From: an uncultured Prevotella sp.
Lineage (GTDB): Bacteria > Bacteroidota > Bacteroidia > Bacteroidales > Bacteroidaceae
NCBI GenBank assembly: GCA_900557035.1
Contig: USRA01000048.1
Coordinates: 1-16,239, forward strand
Length of the DNA: 16,239 nt
Direction: 5' to 3'
A program made the position numbers and the translations under genes. Shown here piece by piece: positions 6,918-13,557 of this stretch. Positions within the stretch are counted from its first letter, which is position 1; each line of letters begins with the position of its first letter. Under the pieces are notes generated by a model that saw only the letters and a program-made list of their open reading frames with translations, did not search any database and was not told where the DNA came from.

Positions 6918-8009
6918 ATGATATTTTTAGATTATATATATAATAAGGTATATGCTCCTGTAGAGGATGACTTCGATTTTGGAGGCGATGACCTCTACGA
7001 GCACTGGAAGGTGCAGGTGGATGCCAACCAGGATCCTGTCCGCATAGACAAGTATCTGGCTGATAAGATGGCTTACCAGAGCCGCAACCGCATTCAGCAG
7101 GCTGCTGATGCCGGATTCATTCATGTAAACGGTAAACCGGTGAAGAGCAACTACAAGGTGCGCCCGAACGACATCGTTACGCTGATGCTCGACCGCCCTC
7201 GTCATGAAACAAGCATCAAGCCGGAAGAAATCGACATCAATGTGGTTTATGAAGACGACCAGTTGATGGTGGTTAACAAAGAGGCAGGAATGGTGGTTCA
7301 TCCGGGAGCCGGAAACTTCCATGGTACCCTGATTCAGGCTGTGGCCTGGCACCTGCGCGATATGCCTGAGTTTGATGCCAACGACCCGGAAGTGGGTCTG
7401 GTCCATCGCATCGACAAGGATACCAGCGGATTGCTCGTGGTAGCCAAGACTCCAACGGCAAAGACGGCATTGGGCAAGCAGTTCTTTAACAAGACTACCC
7501 ATCGCAGCTACAACGCCCTGGTATGGGGTAATATCGTGGAAGATGAGGGACGCATCGAGGGTAATATCGGCCGTGACCCCAAGAATCGTCTCCGTATGAA
7601 GGTATTCGATCCGGATAGCGGTATTGGCAAGAGTGCGGTTACTCATTATAGGGTTTTGGAGCGCTTCGGCTATACCACCTTGGTGCAGTGCATCCTGGAA
7701 ACAGGTCGTACCCATCAGATCCGTGCCCACATGAAGCAGATTGGTCATCCGCTCTTCATGGATGAGACCTATGGTGGTGCCGAGATCCTGAGAGGTCAGC
7801 GCAGCAGTGGTTACAAGGCTTTCATACAGAATTGCTTCAAGCTCTGCCCACGTCAGGCTCTCCATGCCAAGACCCTCGGTTTTGTTCATCCTACAACAAA
7901 GGCGCAGATGGACTTCGACAGTGAGTGGCCGGAAGATTTTAGACAATTAATAGAAAAGTGGCGCGGCTTCATCGCAGGCACCACAAAAGATACATTCAAA
8001 AATATTTAG
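6918..8009 (+). CDS. rluD: RluD-family 23S rRNA pseudouridine synthase
   Basis: An RluA/RluD-family pseudouridine synthase of 363 residues. RluD converts uridines 1911, 1915 and 1917 in helix 69 of 23S rRNA and matters for late 50S assembly. Domains: an N-terminal S4 RNA-binding domain (about residues 41-87, RIDKYLADKMAYQSRNRIQ to VNGKPVKSNYKVRPND), then the catalytic domain with HRIDKDTSGL, where Asp166 is the nucleophile. RTHQIRAHM and the RQALHAKTLGFVHP end block also fit the family. ATG 6918 is chosen; GTG 6894 would add eight residues but lies within a repeat. The stop is 5 bp before the ddl ATG, so the two are tightly coupled. Substrate sites are taken from the family; RluC or RluA specificity cannot be fully ruled out. 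Confidence 0.93.
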   Translation: MIFLDYIYNKVYAPVEDDFDFGGDDLYEHWKVQVDANQDPVRIDKYLADKMAYQSRNRIQQAADAGFIHVNGKPVKSNYKVRPNDIVTLMLDRPRHETSIKPEEIDINVVYEDDQLMVVNKEAGMVVHPGAGNFHGTLIQAVAWHLRDMPEFDANDPEVGLVHRIDKDTSGLLVVAKTPTAKTALGKQFFNKTTHRSYNALVWGNIVEDEGRIEGNIGRDPKNRLRMKVFDPDSGIGKSAVTHYRVLERFGYTTLVQCILETGRTHQIRAHMKQIGHPLFMDETYGGAEILRGQRSSGYKAFIQNCFKLCPRQALHAKTLGFVHPTTKAQMDFDSEWPEDFRQLIEKWRGFIAGTTKDTFKNI

Positions 8010-8014
8010 AGATT

Positions 8015-9010
8015 ATGGAAAATAGCAAGAGAACGATAGCCATCGTATGTGGTGGTGATTCTTCTGAGCACGATGTTTCTTTGCGCTCAGGTCAGGGTTT
8101 GTACTCATTCTTCGACAAGGAGCGTTATCATATCTATCTCGTCGATGTAAAGGGCACCGACTGGCACGTGGCTTTAGATAACGGTGAGACTATTGATATT
8201 GACAAGAACGACTTCTCGTTTGTGAAAGACGGCAAGCATATCTATTTCGATTATGCTTATATCACCATCCACGGACAGCCTGGCGAGAATGGTGTGATGC
8301 AGGGCTACTTCGACCTCATCCACTTGCCATATTCTACAAGTGGTGTGCTGGTAGAGGCTATGACATTCGACAAGTATGTGCTCAACAACTACCTGCGTGG
8401 TTTCGGTGTGAACGTGGCTGACAGTATCTTGCTCCGTCGTGGCGAACAGTATGATGAGGACGAGATTGCCGAGCGCATCGGTATGCCTTGTTTCGTAAAG
8501 CCTGCTGCCGACGGTAGTAGCTTCGGTGTGAGCAAGGTGAAGAATGCTGACCAGTTGGCTCCAGCCCTCCGTGTAGCTTTCATGGAGAGCAACGAGGTGA
8601 TGATTGAAGGGTTCCTCGATGGTACTGAGATTTCTCAGGGCATCTACAAGACAGCCGAGAAGACCGTTGTCTTGCCAGCTACAGAGGTGGTAACCAGCAA
8701 TGAGTTCTTCGATTATGATGCCAAGTACAATGGTCAGGTACAGGAAATCACTCCAGCCCGTCTCTCTCCTGAGACTGCAGAAGAGGTGGCAAAGACCACA
8801 TCCCGCATCTACGATATCCTCCATGCCAACGGTATCATCCGCATCGACTATATCATCTCTAAGGATAAGGACGGTAAGGACAAGGTGAACATGCTGGAGA
8901 TCAATACCACTCCAGGTATGACCGTTACCAGCTTCATTCCTCAGCAGGTGCGCGCTGCAGGCCTTGACATCAAGGACGTGCTCAGCGACATCGTGGAGAA
9001 TCAGTTCTAG
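8015..9010 (+). CDS. ddl: D-alanine--D-alanine ligase
   Basis: An ATP-grasp enzyme that joins two D-alanines for the peptidoglycan stem peptide, in the cytoplasm. It has 331 residues. Visible blocks: VCGGDSSEHDVSLRSG (residues 11-26, with the substrate-binding Glu18), HGQPGENG (86-93; GEDG in many Ddl enzymes, Asn here), SSFGVSK (168-174), FFDYDAKYNG (231-240, omega-loop tyrosine), RIDYI (Asp278, metal) and LEINTTPGMT (294-303, metal-binding Glu295 and Asn297, substrate-binding end). The presence of the YDAKY tyrosine fits D-Ala-D-Ala rather than D-Ala-D-Lac specificity. ATG 8015 is used because the extension back to 7958 would overlap the rluD end. It lies in one operon with the PASTA gene and rluD. 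Confidence 0.95.
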   Translation: MENSKRTIAIVCGGDSSEHDVSLRSGQGLYSFFDKERYHIYLVDVKGTDWHVALDNGETIDIDKNDFSFVKDGKHIYFDYAYITIHGQPGENGVMQGYFDLIHLPYSTSGVLVEAMTFDKYVLNNYLRGFGVNVADSILLRRGEQYDEDEIAERIGMPCFVKPAADGSSFGVSKVKNADQLAPALRVAFMESNEVMIEGFLDGTEISQGIYKTAEKTVVLPATEVVTSNEFFDYDAKYNGQVQEITPARLSPETAEEVAKTTSRIYDILHANGIIRIDYIISKDKDGKDKVNMLEINTTPGMTVTSFIPQQVRAAGLDIKDVLSDIVENQF

Positions 9011-9024
9011 AATTTATAAATCAC

Positions 9025-9061
9025 ATATATGGTTCTGCGACTTTCTCGCAGAGCCATATAT
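9025..9061 (+). other. Strong 16-bp hairpin between ddl and the acyltransferase gene
   Basis: ATATATGGTTCTGCGA (9025-9040) pairs with TCGCAGAGCCATATAT (9046-9061), 16 bp with one G-T pair and a 5-nt loop. The sequence after it is ATTAAAAGG, with no real T-run. It may be a weak terminator, an attenuator or an mRNA-processing/stability stem. Confidence 0.7.
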
Positions 9062-9093
9062 ATTAAAAGGTATATATTAAAAAGGTATATATT
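9062..9093 (+). repeat. Duplicated ATTAAAAGGTATAT unit in front of the acyltransferase start
   Basis: ATTAAAAGGTATAT (9062-9075) is followed at once by ATTAAAAAGGTATAT (9076-9090), then ATT and the ATG. Each copy carries an AAGG that could act as a weak ribosome binding site; only the second is at useful distance. Confidence 0.6.
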
Positions 9094-10242
9094 ATGAAGA
9101 TCCCTCAAGAATTTGATACCATTCGACCTTGGGAGCCGGAAGACCTTCCTGAGGTGTTCGACCGTTTGCTTTCAAACGATCAGTTCAAGCAAGTACTTGC
9201 TTATCTTTATCCACAAGTTCCTTTTGAGATGATTGCCCAGAAGTTGAAGGCTTGCAAGACCAATCTCGACTTCCAGTTGGCTTTCGCCTACGATTTTGTT
9301 CATGGCATCCTGAAGAAGGCAGCAACAGGTTGTGAGATGGATTGTGCTGCCATCGATAATACCCGCAACTATTCCTTCATCAGCAACCATCGTGATATCG
9401 TGCTCGATTCAGCCATCCTCGATGTAATGCTTATCGACAATGGCTTCAAGACCACCTGCGAGATTGCTATCGGAGATAACCTTCTGTCTCTTCCTTGGGT
9501 CAAGGACCTGGTACGTGTCAACAAGGCGTTTATCGTGGAGCGTGCCCTGAGCATGCGCCAGATGCTGATGTCAAGCAAGCGTCTTTCCGACTATATGCAC
9601 TTTGCCATCAAGGAGAAGAACGAGAATATCTGGATTGCCCAGCGAGAGGGTAGAGCCAAGGATAGCGATGACCGTACCCAGAAGAGCATCCTCCAGATGA
9701 TGGCGATGGGCGGTGAAGGCAGCATCATCGACCGCCTGAAGCAGCTGCATCTCGTTCCGCTGTCTATCAGTTATGAGTATGATCCTTGCGACTTCCTCAA
9801 GGCTAAGGAGTATCAGCAGAAGCGTGACGTGGAAGGATGGAAGAAGGGACCTATGGATGATCTCGTAAGTATGCAGACAGGTATCTTCGGTTACAAGGGA
9901 CATGTGCATTATCATGCATCCTCATGTATCGATGAGTATCTGGATACCCTCGACCCTGAGATGCCGAAGCAGGAACTCTTCAATACCATTGCTGCCCATC
10001 TTGATCATGAGATACATAGCCACTACCGTCTCTATCCTGGCAATTATGTGGCGCTCGATCTCTTGGAGAATACTGAGGCTCATGCTTCAGAATATACACC
10101 GGAAGATAAGGATCGCTTCGAGAAATATATCGCAGGACAGTTGGCAAAGATTGAACTTCCTGACAAGGATGAAGCCTTCCTGAAGGAGAAGATTTTAGCA
10201 ATGTATGCCAATCCTGTGCGCAATTTCCTTGCTGCAAAGTAG
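9094..10242 (+). CDS. Predicted glycerolipid-type (PlsC/GPAT superfamily) acyltransferase
   Basis: A 382-residue protein that I place in the glycerophosphate acyltransferase superfamily. It would esterify a fatty acid onto a glycerol-phosphate or similar acceptor at the membrane. Four family blocks can be traced in order. Block I is FISNHRDIVLDSA (His99 and Asp105; the spacing is H-x5-D rather than the usual H-x4-D, unless Asp101 serves). Block II is RVNKAFIVER (141-150). Block III is IAQREGRAKDSDDRTQ (181-196, Glu185-Gly186-Arg187). Block IV is VPLSISYEYDP. No clear membrane segment is seen. The C-terminal half (250-382) is helical and acidic, with no recognised domain. It follows ddl by 83 bp, containing a hairpin, so it may be separately controlled. 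The acceptor is unknown. Confidence 0.72.
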   Translation: MKIPQEFDTIRPWEPEDLPEVFDRLLSNDQFKQVLAYLYPQVPFEMIAQKLKACKTNLDFQLAFAYDFVHGILKKAATGCEMDCAAIDNTRNYSFISNHRDIVLDSAILDVMLIDNGFKTTCEIAIGDNLLSLPWVKDLVRVNKAFIVERALSMRQMLMSSKRLSDYMHFAIKEKNENIWIAQREGRAKDSDDRTQKSILQMMAMGGEGSIIDRLKQLHLVPLSISYEYDPCDFLKAKEYQQKRDVEGWKKGPMDDLVSMQTGIFGYKGHVHYHASSCIDEYLDTLDPEMPKQELFNTIAAHLDHEIHSHYRLYPGNYVALDLLENTEAHASEYTPEDKDRFEKYIAGQLAKIELPDKDEAFLKEKILAMYANPVRNFLAAK

Positions 10243-10320
10243 GTGAAGTCCGCAAAATAATGATACTTTATTGCTTTTTACGCAAAAATGTACCATTGAT
10301 ATTGTTAAAAAGTTAGTGTA

Positions 10321-10366
10321 CGATAAACACGAAAGTTAATAAATCTTTCGTGTTTATCGACTTTTT
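10321..10366 (+). terminator. Intrinsic terminator after the acyltransferase gene
   Basis: CGATAAACACGAAAG (10321-10335) pairs perfectly with CTTTCGTGTTTATCG (10345-10359), 15 bp with a 9-nt loop, followed by ACTTTTTATT. It ends the PASTA-to-acyltransferase unit. Confidence 0.85.
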
Positions 10367-10415
10367 ATTAAAAAAATAACCTTTCTTACGAATAATACAC
10401 GAATTGAGTAAAAAA

Positions 10416-10462
10416 GTATCACCTTTTTTCGAAAAAGTATTGTACTTTTGCAGCGGTGATAC
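10416..10462 (+). promoter_or_regulatory. Promoter-like -7 element inside an 8-bp inverted repeat
   Basis: TACTTTTG (10443-10450) fits the -7 consensus, but no TTTG sits at the right distance upstream. It is bracketed by GTATCACC (10416-10423) and GGTGATAC (10455-10462), a perfect inverted repeat. AAAAGTA-TTG-TACTTTT (10433-10449) forms an inner palindrome. Confidence 0.45.
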
Positions 10463-10626
10463 GAATGTGAGCGATACCACTAAAAGATCGTTTCACATCG
10501 TTTCGCTTGAAATACAGCTAAAATAACATAACTATCAAAATAAAAAGTAATGACCTGTCTTTTAGTAAGGTGAAGTTGACCTTTTTTGCTTTTCTTCCGT
10601 ACTTTCTTGTATAATTGCTGAAAAGA

Positions 10627-10658
10627 TTTGGTGTTTACGAGTTTTTATTGTACTTTTG
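10627..10658 (+). promoter_or_regulatory. Bacteroidota-type promoter upstream of the HU-domain gene
   Basis: -33 TTTG (10627-10630), 20-nt spacer, -7 TACTTTTG (10651-10658). The 13 bases TATTGTACTTTTG also occur at 10438-10450. Transcription from here gives a structured leader of about 240 nt before the ATG at 10903. Confidence 0.7.
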
Positions 10659-10697
10659 TATGCTGTAAGCAAGTAGGTTTAGTAGTGTATGCTTGTA

Positions 10698-10863
10698 CAA
10701 CTTAGAGCTTATTACAGGGTAACTTTGCGACTCACACCGAACGGTGTGAATGCGTGCATCGGACGAAGTAAGTGCGTGCGGCGTTCGGTGTGAGCACGTG
10801 CATCGTTCGACGCACGTCGGAAAGTCCTGCAACTTCAAGCTTATATCACTAGTACTTAGCGCC
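10698..10863 (+). repeat. Degenerate 34-nt direct repeats flanking a GC-rich block
   Basis: 10698-10731 and 10830-10863 align without gaps at 23 of 34 positions. The best-kept parts are CAACTT, AGCTTAT and ACTT-x-GCG. The copies are 132 bp apart. The first copy includes TAACTTTG (10720-10727), itself a -7 match. Confidence 0.5.
10722..10825 (+). promoter_or_regulatory. Candidate structured leader RNA or palindromic element (three-way junction)
   Basis: The outer stem is 10722-10730 with 10817-10825 (8 pairs, one G-G mismatch). Arm A is CTCACACCGAAC (10731-10742) with GTTCGGTGTGAG (10783-10794), 12 perfect pairs. Arm B is CGTGC (10797-10801) with GCACG (10812-10816). Only two bases are unpaired at the junction. 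A competing local hairpin CACACCG-AA-CGGTGTG (10733-10748) would break arm A. GC content is far above the flanks. Confidence 0.5.
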
Positions 10864-10902
10864 TTATAACATACTTGTAATAACAGCTAATAATACTAAA
10901 CT

Positions 10903-11580
10903 ATGGCAATAAAGTATGAAATCCATTCCATCCATAACTCGAAGGGCGAAGGTGGAGAACAGAAATTTGTCCGGTTGCGTGACCACGAACCGATGACCAG
11001 TAAACAGATAGAGCAGCATATAGAGCAGGCATGTTCGCTTACCAGGGGTGATGTGCAGGCTGTAATGACATCGCTGCACGATCTTATCGTGACCGAGCTC
11101 TCTCATGGCGCCCGTTTCTATCTTCCACAAGTGGGCTATCTCTCGCTGTCTGTTACAACGGTGTTGCCGGAAGGTAAATCCATGGATAAGGTAACGGGTA
11201 ATAATATCCGCTTGCGTAACATCAACTTCAAGCCTACTGCCGAATTGTTGAACGAGGTGGCTAGCCAGGTAAGGTTCGAACGCTCTAAATATACTACGAA
11301 GTCTCGCAGATACACCGAAGAACAGTTGTGGGATAAGATTGTGGCTTTCATAAAAGAGCATGACTATATTTGCCGGCGCGATATGGAATACCATTTCTCC
11401 CTGCGCCAGCAGACAGCCTTGAAATGGTTGAAGCATTTTACCGAGAAAGGGCTTCTGGTAAAGGAGGGGGCAATAAATGCTCCTATCTATTTCCTGGCAA
11501 AAGACAATAAAGGCAATGAATACAATAAAGGCAATGAAGACAATGGAATCTCCCTTCACACTAAACGTCTTGAGCCATAG
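10903..11580 (+). CDS. HU-domain DNA-binding protein with C-terminal winged helix
   Basis: A 225-residue protein. Residues 1 to about 120 resemble the HU-like (HU-HIG) domain widespread in Bacteroidota: IHSIHNSKGEGGEQKFVRL, helices with LTRGDVQAVMTSLHDLIVTEL, the beta part ARFYLPQVGYLSLSV, and an arm-like stretch ending IRLRNINFKPTAELLNEV. Residues 136-199 look like a winged helix: helix TEEQLWDKIVAFIKE, recognition-type helix RQQTALKWLKHFTEKGLL, and wing VKEGAINAPIYFL. So it is probably a sequence-specific or architectural DNA-binding protein. The C-terminus carries two in-frame six-residue repeats (DNKGNE, YNKGNE). It is first in a possible three-gene run with the DUF6057-type gene 62 bp on. 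The structured leader before it suggests post-transcriptional or autoregulated expression (inference). Confidence 0.82.
   Translation: MAIKYEIHSIHNSKGEGGEQKFVRLRDHEPMTSKQIEQHIEQACSLTRGDVQAVMTSLHDLIVTELSHGARFYLPQVGYLSLSVTTVLPEGKSMDKVTGNNIRLRNINFKPTAELLNEVASQVRFERSKYTTKSRRYTEEQLWDKIVAFIKEHDYICRRDMEYHFSLRQQTALKWLKHFTEKGLLVKEGAINAPIYFLAKDNKGNEYNKGNEDNGISLHTKRLEP
11503..11538 (+). repeat. In-frame 18-bp tandem repeat in the HU-domain gene
   Basis: Two 18-bp units differ only at the first base (GACAATAAAGGCAATGAA and TACAATAAAGGCAATGAA). A partial third, GACAATGGAA, follows. They encode DNKGNE-YNKGNE-DNG after the winged helix. Confidence 0.85.
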
Positions 11581-11642
11581 AAGTTTAGCGTAGCTGTGAA
11601 AGGAGAAATGAAAATGGAAATTAAAATTAATACCTGATAAAA

Positions 11643-13472
11643 ATGAATAATTTGATCACTAAAACTTGGAAACCGCTGCTGTCGTTGCTCTTCGGCGTGG
11701 CTGTAGTGATATTTTGGGCAGTGCCATTCGTAGGCGGGCTCTGCTTTCAGGAACAGTATCAGATGTTTCTCTTTGATGCCAACTATTTCCTGGAGCGCAT
11801 TGTGCTGCCGGGAGGATTAGCCGACTATATCAGCGAATTCCTGGTACAGTTCTACTATATGCCAGTATTGGGTGGTGCCTTCATCGGACTGCTCCTGATA
11901 GGCATTCAGACTGTCGTATGGGAACTGATGAAGCAATATGGAGCCAAGCATGATTTCCCGGGCTATCTCCTGAGTTTCCTTCCAGGCATCGCCCTGTGGT
12001 GCGCCATGGGCGACCAGAACATCCTGCTTTCTTTTGTGGTTGCACTTTTCGGAGCTCTGCTGATGGGATGGATTCACAACCGATTCCACAACCGGTTGGT
12101 AAAGGTGGTGTTCGAACTGGTAAGCACGGCATTGGTTTATTGGTTCCTGGGTCCGGTGGTATTCCTTTATGCCGCCCTGATGATAGGTGATACGCTGAAG
12201 AATGCGCAACAGAAGGACAGTATCCTTTCCGGAATAGGCTATTCAGTCTGCATCCTTGTGCTTACCATAGCTTGGATCCTGCTGAGCACGCAGACGCTGC
12301 AGTATCCAATGCACCGCATCTTTGCCGGACTCAATTATTATCGTTATCCGGGTGTCGTATCTCCGTTGCCTTTTGTTGTGATGGTATGGGCTGTTGTGAT
12401 TCCTTTTCTGGGGATGATTCCATGCCACCGGAAATCCTTGCAGAAGTTGCAGCAATCCAAAGTGGTCATAGTGTTGAGCTATGTATTGGTGATTGTGGCT
12501 TCATGGTTCGGCATCAAGGCTTCTTTTGATGCAATGACCTACGACCTGATAGATTATGATTTCCTGGTTCGCACCGAACAGTGGGATAAGATTATAGAGA
12601 AGGCAGAGAAGAAGCCGGCTACCACACCGCTCAGTGTATCGTGTGTGAATCTTGCCTTGAGCCAGAAAGGTGTTCTTGCCGATCGTCTTTTCGAGTTCTA
12701 TCAGAATGGAGGCGAGGGCTTGTTCCCTACCTTTACCCGCGATATGATTTCGCCGGTATCTACAGCCGAAATCTTCTTCCGTCTGGGTATGGTGAATGAT
12801 GCCGAAAGATATATGTTCGAGGCGCAGGAGGCGATACCTAATTATCGCAAGAGTGCCCGTCTGACCCGCAGGATTATAGAGTGCGAAATCATTAACGGTA
12901 ATTACAAGGTAGCAGCCAAGCTGCTCCTCCGACTGCAGAAGACGCTCTTCTATAGCAACTGGGCGAACCAGACCATGGCGCTGCTGGGTAATGAGGAGGC
13001 TATCAACCGGCATCCTATCTATGGCAAGCTGCGCAAGTATCGCGAAAAGAAGCAGGACTTCCTCTTCAGCGACCGGGAGATGGACCAGATGCTGGGCTTG
13101 CTCTTCCTGAATGATAACCATAACAGGATGGCATACGAATATCTGATGTGCTACGAACTCCTGCAGCGCAATATGGAGAAGTTCGTGCAGTACTATCCGC
13201 TGGGCAGATTCGTGGGCTACAATCATATTCCACGTTCCTTCCAGGAGATTCTCATCGGCAACTGGATGAAGACGCATAGCGATCCGCGTTCCATTCCATA
13301 TAGTGTGGATGCACAGAACGTGAGCAATACGCTCAACTTCATTCAGCTCTATATGCAGAATCCGAAGAATCCTCAGCTTAATCAGCAGCCGTATGTATCC
13401 AATGCCTGGCACTATATGGTGATACAAGACAAGGAGGAAGCTAAGAAGGAGGAGAAGAAAACTATATATTAA
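11643..13472 (+). CDS. DUF6057-type polytopic membrane protein with helical C-terminal half
   Basis: A 609-residue protein of unknown function, which I recognise as of the Bacteroidota DUF6057 type. Residues 1-295 hold about eight hydrophobic segments (approx. 11-31, 66-94, 106-123, 127-144, 154-182, 195-215, 241-261, 273-292). Residues 300-609 are soluble and helix-rich, with TPR-like spacing (for example GMVNDAERYMFEAQEAIPN, GNYKVAAKLLLRLQKTLFY, NHNRMAYEYLMCYELLQRN), and end in a Lys/Glu-rich tail. By the positive-inside rule the side of this half is uncertain; a periplasmic position would fit partnership with the lipoprotein next door. No catalytic motif is seen. The start ATG 11643 begins MNNLITKTWKPLLSLLF. 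The gene is followed by a 7-bp periodic repeat that overlaps its stop codon. Confidence 0.75.
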   Translation: MNNLITKTWKPLLSLLFGVAVVIFWAVPFVGGLCFQEQYQMFLFDANYFLERIVLPGGLADYISEFLVQFYYMPVLGGAFIGLLLIGIQTVVWELMKQYGAKHDFPGYLLSFLPGIALWCAMGDQNILLSFVVALFGALLMGWIHNRFHNRLVKVVFELVSTALVYWFLGPVVFLYAALMIGDTLKNAQQKDSILSGIGYSVCILVLTIAWILLSTQTLQYPMHRIFAGLNYYRYPGVVSPLPFVVMVWAVVIPFLGMIPCHRKSLQKLQQSKVVIVLSYVLVIVASWFGIKASFDAMTYDLIDYDFLVRTEQWDKIIEKAEKKPATTPLSVSCVNLALSQKGVLADRLFEFYQNGGEGLFPTFTRDMISPVSTAEIFFRLGMVNDAERYMFEAQEAIPNYRKSARLTRRIIECEIINGNYKVAAKLLLRLQKTLFYSNWANQTMALLGNEEAINRHPIYGKLRKYREKKQDFLFSDREMDQMLGLLFLNDNHNRMAYEYLMCYELLQRNMEKFVQYYPLGRFVGYNHIPRSFQEILIGNWMKTHSDPRSIPYSVDAQNVSNTLNFIQLYMQNPKNPQLNQQPYVSNAWHYMVIQDKEEAKKEEKKTIY

Positions 13473-13498
13473 TGTTGAATGTTAAGTGTTAAATGTTA
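13471..13498. repeat. Degenerate 7-bp tandem repeat (AATGTTA type)
   Basis: Four consecutive heptamers, AATGTTG, AATGTTA, AGTGTTA and AATGTTA, start inside the TAA stop of the DUF6057-type gene. The register (A-R-T-G first) is the same as in the arrays at 2733 and 6872. Confidence 0.7.
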
Positions 13499-13557
13499 AG
13501 TTGGCAATCTTGCTGGTAATTAGTGCATAATACACGTTGATAATATTTGGTTAGAAA

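Larger units (their letters stand above)
10243..10902. other. 660-bp non-coding region upstream of the HU-domain gene
   Basis: It holds, in order: a terminator (10321-10366), an inverted repeat around a -7 element (10416-10462), a hairpin (10465-10498), a 7-codon ORF with a small hairpin plus T-run (10550-10587), a good promoter (10627-10658), and a GC-rich foldable block (10722-10825) between degenerate direct repeats. I see no credible gene longer than the 7-codon ORF. Confidence 0.75.

Noticed and set aside
6890..6943. Alternative RluD N-terminus MSEEFNSNTNDIF
   Set aside because: It is out of frame with rluD and stops after 17 codons; joining it would need a frameshift not otherwise supported.
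6927..7946. 339-codon minus-strand ORF opposite rluD
   Set aside because: rluD is unambiguous on the plus strand; the antisense frame has no family features.
10731..10820. CRISPR-like short repeats
   Set aside because: The repeated words are unequally spaced parts of pairing arms, with no regular repeat-spacer pattern and no cas genes.
10635..10838. 67-codon minus-strand ORF in the spacer before the HU gene
   Set aside because: It reads through the inverted repeats and promoter, has no start signal or domain, and its composition reflects the repeats.
12501..13427. 308-codon minus-strand ORF opposite the DUF6057-type gene
   Set aside because: His/Ile/Leu-rich low-information sequence without motifs; the plus strand frame is complete and flanked sensibly.
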